Assembly: GCA_037957365.1 (NCBI GenBank) | Contig: JARHVA010001189.1 | Location: 2,827,501-2,891,500, forward strand | DNA: 64,000 nt | Source of the DNA: Torreya grandis | Lineage: Eukaryota; Streptophyta; Pinopsida; Cupressales; Taxaceae | Reading direction: 5' to 3' | Shown here: positions 24,700 through 36,640 of the stretch, in pieces | Layout of the letters: every line of letters starts with the position of its first letter | Position numbering within the stretch: position 1 is the stretch's first letter | Translations under genes and position numbers: made by a program | Notes under the pieces: generated by a model | Seen by the model: the letters and a program-made list of their open reading frames with translations, nothing else | Database searches by the model: none | What the model was told of the DNA's origin: nothing

Positions 24700-26700
24700 T
24701 CAAGACTGGGCTCTATCATGCCTATCTCGTGGTCTAGCCATGTTATCTATAGATGCCTCAAATAGTCCCCTCTAAATATTACATTATATAGAGACTATTG
24801 AGATATCAAACCTATCACCTATCCTTGTAATTTGGCCACTTAGGCCTGTACCTATGCTAGCTAAATCATGGTAGCCATATGTGCATTTTTCTCCTGAGCC
24901 AAATATTTTCATGCCTGTGCCTCTCCTACTCCCACCCCTACTAGTATTTGTTGCTCATCTTCATGTACTTATAATCACCTCATAGCCTCTTTTACTAGTT
25001 TGAACCATCTCACCTGAGCTAGGGCATATAGTATCATAAGATCATCTAATGTAGGAAAGTTGTATTACATCAGTTCCTCATCCAAGATCTCATGGAGTAA
25101 TCCCATCACTAGGGATCCCCATTTGGTCTCCTCCTCTATAAGATCTCAAAAATTCAAACCAAATAGATATTAGATCATAGATATATCTCCAAATCTATTT
25201 ATCTATAATCTATCTCAAAAAACTTAAGTAAATTTTAACCATTTATTACCTATCTGAATGTTGACCATCACTATCTCCCTATCTATGTGATCATTGATCA
25301 CTGTCTCTCTAGCTCATCATCTAAGTACCTCATATATGTGACTTAACCCATCAATCCAAACCCTGGGGTCACCACCTATACCCATCTCAATCCTCACCTA
25401 AGTTGTGCCTTTATAGACCATCTCTATCTTGGGCTACCTAATGGGTCATCTATGATGATCACCCTTTATGACCTCTCACTACTAGCATCTCTATTAGCGG
25501 TGTGATCAAGATGGTCATTATTCCTCCTAATGTGGTGCTAGTTGTGGTACTTTTAGTAGTCTTGCATCCACATCCATCTCCTCTCTATTTGCTAGCCATC
25601 ATGATCAACCTATCCATGGTCTCTCACACTGATGTCTAATCTTTAGCCTAATAAATGGTGGTCTCACTCCTCTCCCCCTTAGCTCTATCACATGTCTAGC
25701 CCAAAATTTGAGTACCACTATTAGAGCAACTAGGTGAGGGAGTCCTAACTATCCTAGTATTAGTGCCACTAGATGTAACTCTATCTACCAAGTGTAGTGG
25801 CCTATAATCTATACTTATGCCAATATTGGTGTCACTATCCTCTAAATTAGACACATTATCATGATGTGCCCATACATCTACAACATGATATCTTCTTACA
25901 TGACTATCTATAGCATTAACACATGGGACACAACCCATGACACCTAATCTTATCACTATATCTACACTTGAAGTAACTGATCATCGATCATATGGGGCAA
26001 CCTAGTTAGTCAATACATCGGGAGCCTCTTATATATCCAAAAACTTATTAAAATCACTGAACCCATGATATTATGCCCTCTAAATAACATCCCATACATA
26101 TCTTGCATGAGATATACCCAAATTATAGAACCTATATCATATAGTTCCCCTAGTTTAAAATGGATTGGTATAAGGCTATCACATATAGTTGTACCTTATC
26201 ATCTAACTTATGACACAACACTCATGTTATCATAAGTCCTATCATTTCCTTCCAAATATCTAGAATATAGTTCTATACACATCAAATAGGCTCACTCTTA
26301 GCTTGGAATATATCTTATCTGATCTTATTTCCCATAAGGCTAAGGTTTACCTCTCCTCCTATCCGTTTGGTACCAGTATGATCATCAGGGTACCTTTTAT
26401 TGAAAGTCTAAGAATAACATGGACACCCTCTAGGGTGATACCCACCTTGATGGTATCCCCACCAACCACCCAATTAAAAGTATTAACCAATCATTCCTAG
26501 GCTCTTAAGAACATGACTAAAATATTTGCACCCAACAGTAGTTGACACATCTCCACAATACCTCTTAGACCTAGTGTGACCAAACTAGCTTAGTCTTCCA
26601 CTATAAAACACTCTAAAATGTCTAAGAGCCATGTTGTATCCACTAATAACTAGAATCTTGGATTCCCTTATAACCATAAAATAACAAAAGATGTATTAGA
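24700..26700 (-). pseudogene. Conserved antisense gene, plant-mobile-domain-like
   Basis: Reading the minus strand from about 26700 to a TGA at 24702-24700 gives a protein broken by stops and frameshifts but conserved in frame with G2. Both copies share a C-terminal (M/V)ARP(R/stop)DRHD tail and an upstream LAQVxWFxLVxEA helix followed by HED and AHMAxMI. Further upstream are HVVDVWAHHDNVS (about 25890-25850) and ERAYLM...YLEGNDR-like segments. The helices and aromatic positions resemble the plant mobile domain / MAIN-like proteins found as antisense genes in Tat-lineage elements; that assignment is tentative. The N terminus is uncertain. A plausible intron lies at 25136-25249. Confidence 0.5.
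25136..25249 (-). other. Probable intron in the antisense gene
   Basis: On the minus strand, donor ag|GTAATAAAT and acceptor TTATAG|AGG bound 114 AT-rich bases that break the protein reading; coding signal resumes on both sides. G2 has a similar AT-rich interruption at about 62475-62595 with donor GTAAAAAATG. An intron on this strand means the gene is not expressed from the retroviral genomic strand. Confidence 0.5.
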
Positions 26701-27935
26701 CCTCCATGTCACTTATAATCAAATACATTCTTTTTAAATTTTTATAAAAACAAACCTAATTTACCTTGATTTATCCTTTTTTGACCAATTTGACCTATTT
26801 TTAGCCTACTTGGCCATTTCAATACTCTATTAGGAATTTTGGTCCCTTCAAGTATTATTTAAGCATATTTCCCACATTTTCATACTATTTTAGTCACTTA
26901 GTCAAACACTAAATTGACCAAATAGTCCTTAGTTGACCATATTGACTTAACAAACTAAGTCAACCCTTTCATTTCCCCCTTAGTACTATGTCAACAATAT
27001 GGTTAAAATAACTAAGTCAACAGTGAGGTGCTAATTTGGTAACTTGCCTAAATAAATTAAGTCAACACATATCTACTAAGTTGGTAGTGTGTAATAAAAA
27101 TTTTAGCCTACTAGGTCAACTGGGTTGACCTAGTTGGTTTATATTGCTGACTCTTTACCCTACTTGTAATAAATGCATTTGAAGTTATTACTCCAATTCC
27201 TTTAAATCCATTTCCCCTTTTGGACTCTAGTACCCTTAGCACCTTCTTGGGCTTCATTCTAATTTCTAGAATTGGCCTAACTTACAAATTTCTATAAAAC
27301 ACTTAATTTCCATTAAAATATTCAAAATAAGTTTGAAATTCTTAGTTACCTACCTGTATTATACCTGCTACGACCACTAGGTGTCCCTCTCATCTCAGTT
27401 GTCATCTCCTTGCCATCTTATCTCTATTGCCTTTCATTTTGTCTCTCTAAGCTCTAGTTTTCTCTAAATAAGTCAAATAACAACAAATGACTTTATTTTC
27501 ACCCTATTTAAAATTACTATTCATAATTCTTTACATTTTAAAAATTTACCATCAGATTCCTTATTTTGATCATATTTTTGTTTCTACTCACTCATTTTTT
27601 GAACCATAAAAATTTATGGAATCATGATGTAATAGAGAATAATTTCCACTACTATATGCCTATATTCCATTTTTTTTGATTTTTTGCTCTTTTTTGCACC
27701 AATCTCCATAGGTTCACTAAATGTTCTTCACATTGGATGCCTTCAATTCTCTTATAGTCTCCTTATTTACCTATAGTGATAAGGTAAGTAAATGTATGTG
27801 TTTTTAAATTCTATCCTTTCATTTATTTTATGTGCTCCTTAGTACATTTTACTTAGCATCAATGTTATGTGTTATCATGTTCTATTCTTGAAGCACCATC
27901 CTGTGTTGCATTCACATGACACATGATGAGCTTCG
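26701..27935 (+). other. Non-coding region between antisense gene and right LTR of G1
   Basis: No gene is seen. 26760-27160 is dense in TTGAC/GTCAA words, including GTCAAC-tgg-GTTGAC near 27117, the same motif as the leader array. If the antisense gene is read from 26700 downward, this region is its promoter side. Confidence 0.5.
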
Positions 27936-27943
27936 AGTGGGGC
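27936..27943 (+). other. G1 polypurine tract (agtggggc)
   Basis: A purine run directly before the right LTR, as needed for plus-strand priming in sense orientation. Confidence 0.55.
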
Positions 27944-29147
27944 ATATTTATACACATAATATTTTATTTTTTTTATCAATTATTGATTCTCTTTATCTTT
28001 TAATATCCCATAGAGTCTCAATTTCTATAAGTTCACACCTTAATGGGTGCACTAGGAAAGGGGTGGGTTGACCATTGGTGCGTTGTAGTATTATTATCCC
28101 TTTTGCCACTTGTTATCTACACACTTATATCCTAAAAACCATATCCATAATATTATTCTTCTCTATTATACACTCCTCAATCACTTCCCACATTTTTTCC
28201 ACCTTTTTCTAACCTAAACCCCCTTTTGACTATTTACAGTACTAGGTCGACTAGGTTGACCCTTTACTCTTGTGGGTAAAATTCATTTAGGGTCTAGGTT
28301 GGCTCTTGGCTAACCTAGCCCATGACCTAGTGATATTTTGTCCATAATAATACTAGGTTAACTGTGTTGACCCTATCTATTGAAACTTTCAAAAAGGATT
28401 AGGGGTAAATCCACCTATATATATATATATATATATATAAGATCATTTTGCCATTATTTAGAGAAGAGAAGAAGTAAAAGATATTATGCATTTGCTTATC
28501 CATGATTTTACTTAAGGATAAAGCTTAGGGTTTCATACTTTTCTTGGAGATATGGATCTTGTCTTATGGATAATTATTTTGGATTCATTGATAGGTTATG
28601 TATCCTAGAGCTTATTTATCATTATCATCCTTACATATCATAACAATCTCTTACGAAGCACCTTGGCCAAGGGAGAGATTGAGGCTTGGTGGGTTTGTCT
28701 TAAAAGTTAAGTATTCCTAACTTTGTTACTCATTTGTAAGAGTATATATATATATGAATTTGTAATTATCTTCTATGCATTAAGATTCTATATACATTGA
28801 TGTGAGTATATGTCTCTTATGAATGTTTACTTTTATTATTTCTTACCCCCACTTTGTGACACAAACTTTGGTGAGCATTAGATTAGACTTTACTTGTTAT
28901 TAGTTTAGTGAATATGAAAACATATGACTTAGTTAGGGTTTTTACATGATTGTGCTTAACTACAGTCTTTAGAACCCTACCTAGAATAGTTTATTATGAT
29001 AAGAGATCCCCTAATTGGGTTTAACAGATCCCCATATTGGTCATGTTACCTATTATGTAATGTATCCTCAATTATAAGTGTAAGTATGATCTATCTTCTT
29101 AAATTTAGGATTGATTTATATACATGATGCATTTTTGATTGCACACA
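27944..29147 (+). repeat. G1 right LTR
   Basis: About 1.2 kb; matches 2184-3376 from 'acacataatatttt' to 'gattgcacaca'. The TATA box has expanded into (TA)n at 28412-28440, and another (TA)n sits near 28745. GTYRAC motifs remain at about 28246 and 28358. Confidence 0.8.
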
Positions 29148-29152
29148 GTAGC
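29148..29152 (+). repeat. Right TSD of G1 (gtagc)
   Basis: Differs from gtagt at 2179-2183 by one transition. Confidence 0.65.
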
Positions 29153-31000
29153 ATTTATCACTATGAGATGAGTTTTATAATATGGGCACCTATCAATATT
29201 TATAAAATCTTTTTGGCAAAAGGCCAACATTGCTACGAGTTGAGTTTTATGGTTTGTATCTAAGTAGAGACATAAAAATATTTTCTTTGATGGTTTTTGA
29301 ATATTATATTTGGAAAAAAATCATTAACATGGTGAGTGATAGGGGATGGACCATGCCTAATTCAAGATTTGAAGATCTAGTCTTGGAAAAAGGTGGCTAT
29401 GTATGCATCCTCTATCTTACTACCTTGGTACTAGTGATCTATGGATTTCAATAAGTGGGGCCTTGCTAGCATAAATATATGTGACCCAAGATATTATATA
29501 TATAATTAGAGAAGGTGGGGTAAAATTTCTAGCTATCCAATAAACCATCAACCCCATAAGGACATTGACATATGAAAATAAAACAAAACATTAGATTGGA
29601 TCATATGACATGGACATCCATGATGCACCAAAACATGGAAAAATAAATAAATTGGATTGTGACCATAGATAATTACTTTGTTGATATGACCATTTGACTG
29701 AGGGTTATGTGTCAACACCAAAAGGTGAGTAGGCATAACCACTCCAAGTGGTTGAACTATTTTGGCAAAATTGATGACATTACATGACCCATTCAATCAG
29801 TAAAATAGATAAAACATTATTAAGGAATAATGTTCATGTAGGATACATAATCCATAGACCTAAGAATAAATTTGTAACATGAACCTATTTGTGTTATAGG
29901 GTCCTGACCGAGAAAGGAAATGAGAATGTTGATAATGGCATAAAATGGAAACAATGGTTATGGGGGTGGAGATGATTGATGACCACCATGTCCTAAAATT
30001 ATCTATGAGGTGAACATGAAAATTTTCTAGATGTTTGACCAAGTGATGGACCTTGTGGAAGAACTATTATGGCAATAACAACCAACGAAAATCTAGCTAT
30101 AGCCTCCACTACAATTAAGGAGGTATGAGTTTTATTACACAAGATGCAGATCAAGGGAGTGTAACCTAAGGTTAGAAAAAATGAGTAGATAGTAGTTTGT
30201 CATGGAGGGATTCCCAACTTCCAAGGGGATGCACAATGAGATAACAACAAGCATTATTCATGCAAGCTCAACAGAATGAGTAGACAAATGCAATGGTTGT
30301 GTTAGTTGAGAATGGTACAGGACCAAGAGTGGAGTATGAGTTTTTACTAGGGTGATTCATGTGGAAGATATGATCATAATATGCCCACTAATAGCCATCG
30401 ATGTATAGAAGAACATGGATCATTTAACACAACCTACAATAGTGTGAAAAAACTATGGGGAAACAAGCCATGCAAGTTGAACATGTCTAAGGAGGAATGT
30501 TACTAATGCTAGTTCAACAAGCAATCAATAATTAGGATGGCTAAATTTGAATCTATAATCACTGGATAATCAATATAATGCTAAGATAAAACCAAAAAAA
30601 TGCTCAATGCCTAAGTAGGAAAAATGTTTGTATGCACCTTAAGAGATATTTGTGTAATTATATTATCATGTGTGTGGTATGTACCCCTCATTGTATGCTT
30701 TTTTTAGTTATTTATTATGCCATGGTTATGAGATGATATATTGGTTATCATCTGCTTATTGTGTATGACTTATATTTATGCTTATTTATAGATGCACATC
30801 TATATAAACACATGACAAATCATATGTTGCTCTTATATATTACTCATGGATTTAGGCATGTGTTAAGGTAGTTATATGGTTTTGGTATATTAGAGAGATG
30901 CTACAATCGCAATGATAGAATAGACCTTGTGACCACAATTTTGATTTATCTTGTGATATTATGCATGATAGCTATAAACAACTAAAATGGAAATATACTC
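29153..31000. other. Unassigned sequence, no recognised gene
   Basis: Only short open frames exist (for example 29230-29454 plus, 29548-29796 minus). None shows a domain I recognise. The base composition between 29550 and 30550 is less AT-extreme than its surroundings and long stop-interrupted readings are possible, so a decayed coding region is conceivable, but I cannot name one. Confidence 0.4.
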
Positions 31001-33182
31001 CCTAAGCATGGAAAAGTTAATTTAAATGTAAATATAAATGACCTAGGAATAAGATATGGATAATAAAATCCTAAGTGTAAATATAAAAAATAAATCAAGT
31101 GTAAGACTAAATACAATTTTTTTTAACCAGATACATGATATGGTTAATCAATACATAAGCACAATTTTTTTTTAATAATCTTACGACAATCAAGAAGTAA
31201 ATAAAAATCAAATAAACAAAGAGATAAAAACATACAAAATATAAACAAACACAACAAAACATCAATAAAATAAAAAATAAAAATAAACAAGACATAAACA
31301 ATAAAAGTGAATTAAAATAATGAAAAATAATAAAACAATCCAAGCAAAGAAAAATATAGTAAACAAACTAATCTACACAAATGAAGTGAAATAAATATCA
31401 AGATAATACAATGGTTAAATACAATGTTAGTATAAACAAAAAATAAATTATTCATGCATGGGTAATAGAGGTGTTATGCTCTACAATAGGGTGACCCCTA
31501 AGTTAAGTGATAATGATACTAATATAATAAAACAAGAAAAATGGACACAAATTTTCCCCTAGATGAAAGGGAAATAACAACACAAAACAAATAAAATGGG
31601 GGGATAAAAGAAAAGGAAGGGGTAGTCAAGCTAACTTCATATGCACAAGGAAAGAAGATGTTATCTACATAATTCATTAGATGGAAAATCCAAAGTGAAC
31701 TTCAGGTCAAATGTAGTTGTCCCAGGATATGGGATAAAAGAAAATGATGATAAGAAAACATGATTGTATTATAGAAAAATAGGAGGATGGTCTCACAAAA
31801 TGACAAGTGCATAAAAAAGAGAGTATAGTTTTAGGTTGAAAAAAATGTAAAATATAATAGACAAGATTACATAAATGAAATAAATTATGAATTTAGAGCG
31901 CCCAATGCATCTAAGGTTGATAAAGAGAAAAAGCTCAAAAAATGGCAAGAGCGTAAGAAAAACCAAGAGTGCTAAAATGGTTTTTTTTCAAATGAATAAT
32001 GCACACAAGGGTATTGAAAAATGGTGAGAGAATGGGATGAGATAAAATAAAGATGGGGAAATTAAAGGAAAAGTGGTTACTTGTGAAATATCTAGGGGTC
32101 CCATAATCCTTAAGGCAAAGAAGTGGTTGAAAGAAAAGAATATGTAAATGTGGCTGAGTTAACTTGAGATACCCCATGTATCTAATTAATACCTACATAG
32201 TCCATAAAAACCTCTAGATAATGTATTTATCCTAGGATATGGGAGGAAAAAGACTAAGGTGGTCTAAAAATAAACCTCACAAATAAGATAACCCAATTTG
32301 AAATTTTTTATGAATTTATATCCCTTGTGGAAATCCTAAGCCAATTTTCACGATTTTGTGATTTTTTAGGTTTTTATAAGTATCTCAACTTGATTTATAT
32401 TTACGAGAGACTAATTGGTCCAACTCATAAAATGATAAGAGTGTGGTTTAAGTTACTCACAAAATAGTGAAAGTGCTCATGATCATAATAAACAAAGATT
32501 CAAGGCAATGATTTTTTTATTTTTCCTATCAGTTTCTAATGTTTTTGTGTTTTTGGGATAAGTAAAAAAATGAAATATTAACAAAGGCATAGGGAGATAC
32601 CTAGTTGAGTAGATGCACTTCCACAAGTAAGAGTTCAAACAATAGCTAAACTATTTACAATGGGGATATAAAAAATGGTATAGGGAACCAACTATCCAAG
32701 GAGATGCATGTTCAAAGGTAGTAGTTATAATAACATCTTAAAATTAGTTGTAACTTCCCATTTGATCCTATGAAGGTGATAATGACTAACAAGTAGTAGA
32801 AAAATAAGAATAGAATAATATGTAGTTATAAATAAATCTGAGGAACTATCCAACAGGTAAAAACCATGTGCTGACATATCCTTATACACTTGTCTATAAA
32901 AATAAGCTATGAAATACTATTCATGATGAACTACTGTGTATAATGGGCATTGAATGTGTCTAAAATGCCCATGAATCATAATCAAGATCATATTTAGTTA
33001 GTGGGTAAAATGGTCTAGAATGGAAGGAAAATTAGTTTAGTAGAATATAATTAATCCAAATGACAATGGTCCAAAATAAAATGGTGTAGGGTAATGAGGT
33101 TACAATAGTCCAAAGTTACAATGGTCTAGAGTAGAATGGTATTGAGAATAAGAATAATGGTGGAATAAATGACTTCGTCATA
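31000..33182. repeat. Decayed LTR-like block related to the left window edge
   Basis: Shares 32155-32260 and 32290-32480 with 890-1010 and 1800-1985, in the same orientation. 31620-31800 is a further diverged relative of 890-1030. It lies next to the 3' end of minus-strand element J, so it may be J's 3' LTR. 33050-33140 holds short repeats of 'acaatggtcca'-type words. No gene is seen. Confidence 0.45.
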
Positions 33183-33199
33183 ATTTTCCCCCAAGTAAG

Positions 33200-33691
33200 T
33201 GCTCTTATAGACAATGGTTCAAAAAAGGCTATCAAGCATAGAACCACTAGAGGTATACAATATTCATGGGTTATAGGATCTCTTCACCATTTAGAGTATA
33301 TAATTTGTATGCCCCCAATCTATAATTTTTTGTGATTATGTATGGGCCCAACTAATTGGGTTGAAACTTACCCTTCTTTTGATGTTCAACATTAGTGTTC
33401 TTTTGGTTCCCCTTCAAAATCAAGTCACCAAATTCAAACTCCTGATAGAAAATGTACTTATTATAGCTATGAAAAAATATATTATGATATGATCTCAAGT
33501 TTTCTAGGGTAGCTAAACACTTACCATCAAGGATATCTAGTTCTTGCAACTTGGAAACTCTATAATATTCATCATCCTCAATGTTCTCCAAGGATACCCA
33601 TAATGAAGGTAGCTCAACCTCAACCAAGATAACAACCTCTATGTCATAAACTAGGGAATATGGAGTGGATCCTATGGGGGTTCATGAATAT
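33200..33691 (-). pseudogene. J integrase, C-terminal part
   Basis: The minus-strand reading contains TPYSLVYDIEV, VEVELPSLWV and FGDLILKGNQK, the conserved order after the catalytic core of plant Ty3/gypsy integrases, followed by a degraded GPYII segment. The longest uninterrupted piece is 33352-33627. It joins, once L and one tatga copy are removed, to the core part starting at 39541. Confidence 0.8.
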
Positions 33692-33696
33692 TATGA
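33692..33696 (+). repeat. Left TSD of L (tatga)
   Basis: Identical to 39536-39540. Confidence 0.9.
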
Positions 33697-34344
33697 TGAT
33701 CTAGGGGGGTCCCCACATTCATTCCAAAAATAAGTCTTCATAATCTAGTTCGAGTCAATATTAGTCAAAAGATGGTCAAATATGGTCAAACTATAAAAAT
33801 TTATGGTCATGTAATGTTTTTAAACTAATTTCATGGTGTAGATACCATCAAAATAATTTTGGTTCATTTTATGGTTCACAAAACAGAGTCCATATGTGCA
33901 AGTTATGACCAGTCAAAGTTATGGTCAAACTAGGTAAAAAGATGACATGACAATAAAGTGACATGGCTAACATGGAAATATGGTGAAATTTCATGTCAAG
34001 TATAAATTAACATGTGGAATAATGTGATTCAATCATTAATTATTTAAAAATGACATTCCCATTACCATTACGTGAAGGAGGCCAAGTCTATTTGCATGAT
34101 TTTAAAAATGGTAAAGGCTTTAATTAAAATCCATGTTAATCCCTTGTCTCATGCATGTGGGATTTTTAAACCATATGAAATCCATTAAAAAAAATCATGT
34201 TTTGAAAAATGAGGTTGGGGAGAATTTAACCCCCAACCTTTCCTTGCTATTCCAAGCCTTCGTTGTTCCACCATTGATGAACGGTTGAAACCAAATAGGA
34301 GGATATCCCATTTGAAGAGGATTTGCCATGGATTTTAGAAAAAA

Positions 34345-34403
34345 GGAGATTCAAACCCTGCCCACTTGGGTAAAATGACAAGGTCTTCACCAACTCACCC
34401 ATG
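34345..34403 (-). other. tRNA-like (Pol III promoter-like) module in L left LTR
   Basis: On the minus strand, GGGTGAGTTGGTGAAGACC resembles an A box and GGTTTGAATCTCC resembles a B box, about 35 bases apart. The same module recurs in the right LTR. A tRNA-derived SINE head trapped in the LTR is the likely source. An upstream hairpin, ggttgggg/ccccaacc at 34213-34238, belongs to a second tRNA-like module. Confidence 0.45.
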
Positions 34404-34408
34404 GTTTT

Positions 34409-34410
<2 letters not shown>

Positions 34411-34450
<40 letters not shown>
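34411..34450. repeat. (AT)n microsatellite, L left LTR
   Basis: Pure AT run of about 40 bases at the site that has expanded to roughly 750 bases in the right LTR. Confidence 0.9.
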
Positions 34451-34454
<4 letters not shown>

Positions 34455-35240
34455 ATGAAATTATATTTGAATTCAGGTTATAAGCAGATTGTGTAGTGGA
34501 TAGAATAGACTAGTCTGCAGAAAACTTAAGTTTTGAAGCACTTAGGTAAATTTTCACTTCTTGGACCAAACTAGAGAAATGTTCTAAACTATGAGATTAT
34601 TATATACATATTCTAAGTGTCCTATTTTGAGTTTTTTTAATCCATTTTTTAATGTCTTTTTAAATACTTTTTAGTGAAAAACCACAAGAATGCGAGATTG
34701 CTTTAATGATAGAAAGGTGGAAAGTTTGACTATGAGTACCAAGACTTTCTAAAGAGTTGTTGCTAAGTTGGATGTAGTCTTAGAGAATTCATTAGAAAAT
34801 TATGAGATTTTGATATTATACTTATAATTCATATAAATGGATTGATTCATATTTTAAGCAAACCTGGAGACATAGCTTGAGCAATGGGTGAACTCCATTA
34901 CCAATTTGCTTATCATGGGTAACTATTTTATTTTGCTTTCTTTTATATAATTTTGATTTCATTAGTTTGATCAATTTGGAATGAATAATTATTTAAATAT
35001 GATAATTTAATGGAGAATTGGTTATTTTGGGTTTAGAAATAGGTTGAATGGTTTATGAATGAATTTACAACTCACATCATTTACTTATCAAATCCACTAT
35101 TGATTAACCTTGATAAACACTGTTATAAGGTCAAAATTGTTTCAATTCCTTGAGTATTTTAGAAAAATGAATGTTTGATATAAGTATCCATTGACAAACT
35201 TTTTGCACATAAAAAAAATGTAGAGTTTATGGATTATGTT

Positions 35241-35251
35241 TGGTATCAGAG
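35241..35251 (+). other. L primer-binding site (tggtatcagag)
   Basis: Matches the first 11 bases of the initiator tRNA-Met complement TGGTATCAGAGC, four bases after the LTR end. Confidence 0.85.
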
Positions 35252-35407
35252 AAGTTAGTGTGTTAGGTTAGCTTTTGATTATGTGGATCTGATATCAGTT
35301 GTTTTCAATTTGGTTTTTATTAGTATTGTAATTTTTTTTGCCTTGTTGATATTCCATTTACATCATGTAGTTTGTGGGATTAGGTTGTTTATAGGGAATA
35401 GGAAACC

Positions 35408-36640
35408 ATGGGCAAGTTGTCAAACAAATCTAAGCTTGATGAGATTGAAGCAATTAACCAATAGATCTAAGAAGAGAATGTTTTCCTGAGAGCTCAGTTG
35501 TACTCCTTGATGAGGAGATTTCTCATTTGAAATTTGAGTTGTAAACCAAAGATGAGATCTTGGTACAGATGCAGAGTAAAGAAAGACATAATCTTCACCA
35601 ATTGCCTTCCATTGTAGATGTAGGCACTATAATTGATGAGTGCAATGTAAGTTGGGCATATGGTAATTCCTTTCATTCATTTTTAGATGTTTTAGATTTT
35701 ACTTTGGGTAGCTTTGAATAACACACAAAGTGCATTGGGTCTAAATTGTTACTAAAATTGGGTTTTGATGGAAGGGGCCTTGGTAAAAATGGCTAAGGTA
35801 TTGCTAACCCAATACAAGTAGAGCATCAATCTCATTGTGTAGGATTGGGTTACGCTAGTGATCAAGTGGATGTCAAAGAAAGTTCTTCCATTATTGAAAG
35901 AGGACAATATTATGATAGCCAAGATTTGAGGCCACTAGCAATGCAGAATGGTGAATAGTGTAAGAAATTAGGTAAAAGAGGTATTGAGATTCCACCTCCT
36001 CATTATTACACTAGAAATAACACTAATAGGAATTTGAATCCTAAAAATTCTGATGCACTCTTTCCATTTAAGTAATTTGGCTTTAATATTTAAAATATGT
36101 TGCATGATTTTCCTTACACATTTTATGGATTAAGAAATCATTTTATCATATATTTTTGGAAAAAGTAATCATTACTGAAGAAATGTATATATTCTAAAGA
36201 TCAATCTCATCCTATTAAAATGAGAAATGGCAAATGGGTGACCTCACTTAAAAATAAGGATGTCTACACTCATTATCATGTGAGTGGACATCGGGTTGAA
36301 AAGTGTTGGAAACTTCAACAATCCCACCATCCTGGTAATGGTAAGAAGAAGGTGTTTTATAAACATGTTGATAAGGTAATTAATGAATTTCAATCAATCC
36401 ATGCAGATTTTAGTAAATCCACTAAATAAATCAAACCAACTAAATAGGAAAATCTGATTAAGAGGGTTAGTAAACAATTTTTGAATTTCATGATGTTATG
36501 ATTAGTGGGATTAATGTTTCAAAGCATTGTTGGAAATACTTGTTGAATGTTGATAAAGGAAATTTACCTCACTTTGATATATGCATTTTTATAGATATTG
36601 TGAGAACACTTCAAGATAAGTTCATCATGAAATGTTTTTA
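35408..36640 (+). pseudogene. L Gag-like protein: coiled coil, G-patch, zinc knuckle
   Basis: Starts at ATG 35408 (MGKLSNKSKLDEIEAIN). A heptad-like charged N-terminal part follows, with one frameshift near 35505. A G-patch domain lies at about 35734-35855 (KLGFDGRGLGKNG, then GLGY). A Ser/Asn-rich linker leads to a knuckle at 36264-36305, where both leading Cys are now Tyr while His and the last Cys remain (HVSGHRVEKCW). A Lys-rich stretch and FQSIHADF follow to a stop at 36429. A further piece (ISGINVSKHCWKYLL) reads on to about 36640. About five in-frame stops. G-patch proteins bind RNA helicases and RNA; here it probably acts as an RNA-binding Gag-type protein, which is inference. Confidence 0.7.

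Larger units (their letters stand above)
2184..29147 (+). mobile_element. G1: RT-less LTR retrotransposon with gag-protease and an antisense gene
   Basis: Order: LTR (2184-3376), leader with GTYRAC array, gag, zinc knuckle, aspartic protease, second knuckle, stop at 22437, 3' untranslated region, antisense gene (24700-26700), polypurine tract, LTR (27944-29147). A near-perfect 5-bp TSD flanks it. M (5077-12468) and N (14732-19728) are later insertions; without them G1 is about 14.5 kb. No reverse transcriptase, RNase H or integrase motif was found on either strand of the G1-derived sequence. The second copy G2 has the same order and the same absence. Antisense genes downstream of gag-pol are known from Tat-lineage Ty3/gypsy elements, so a Tat-related non-autonomous family is the best reading; that placement is inference. 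Confidence 0.8.
33697..35236 (+). repeat. L left LTR
   Basis: 1540 bp, matching 37306-39535 apart from the expanded segment. It includes an (AT)n run at 34411-34450. Confidence 0.88.

Noticed and set aside
26712..26764. Possible first intron of the antisense gene with a short exon starting at 26817
   Set aside because: It would be only 53 bases, shorter than usual plant introns, and the G2 region needed for comparison is missing.
29548..29796. 82-residue minus-strand open frame that at first looked integrase-like
   Set aside because: No conserved integrase residue pattern could be placed; resemblance was limited to composition.
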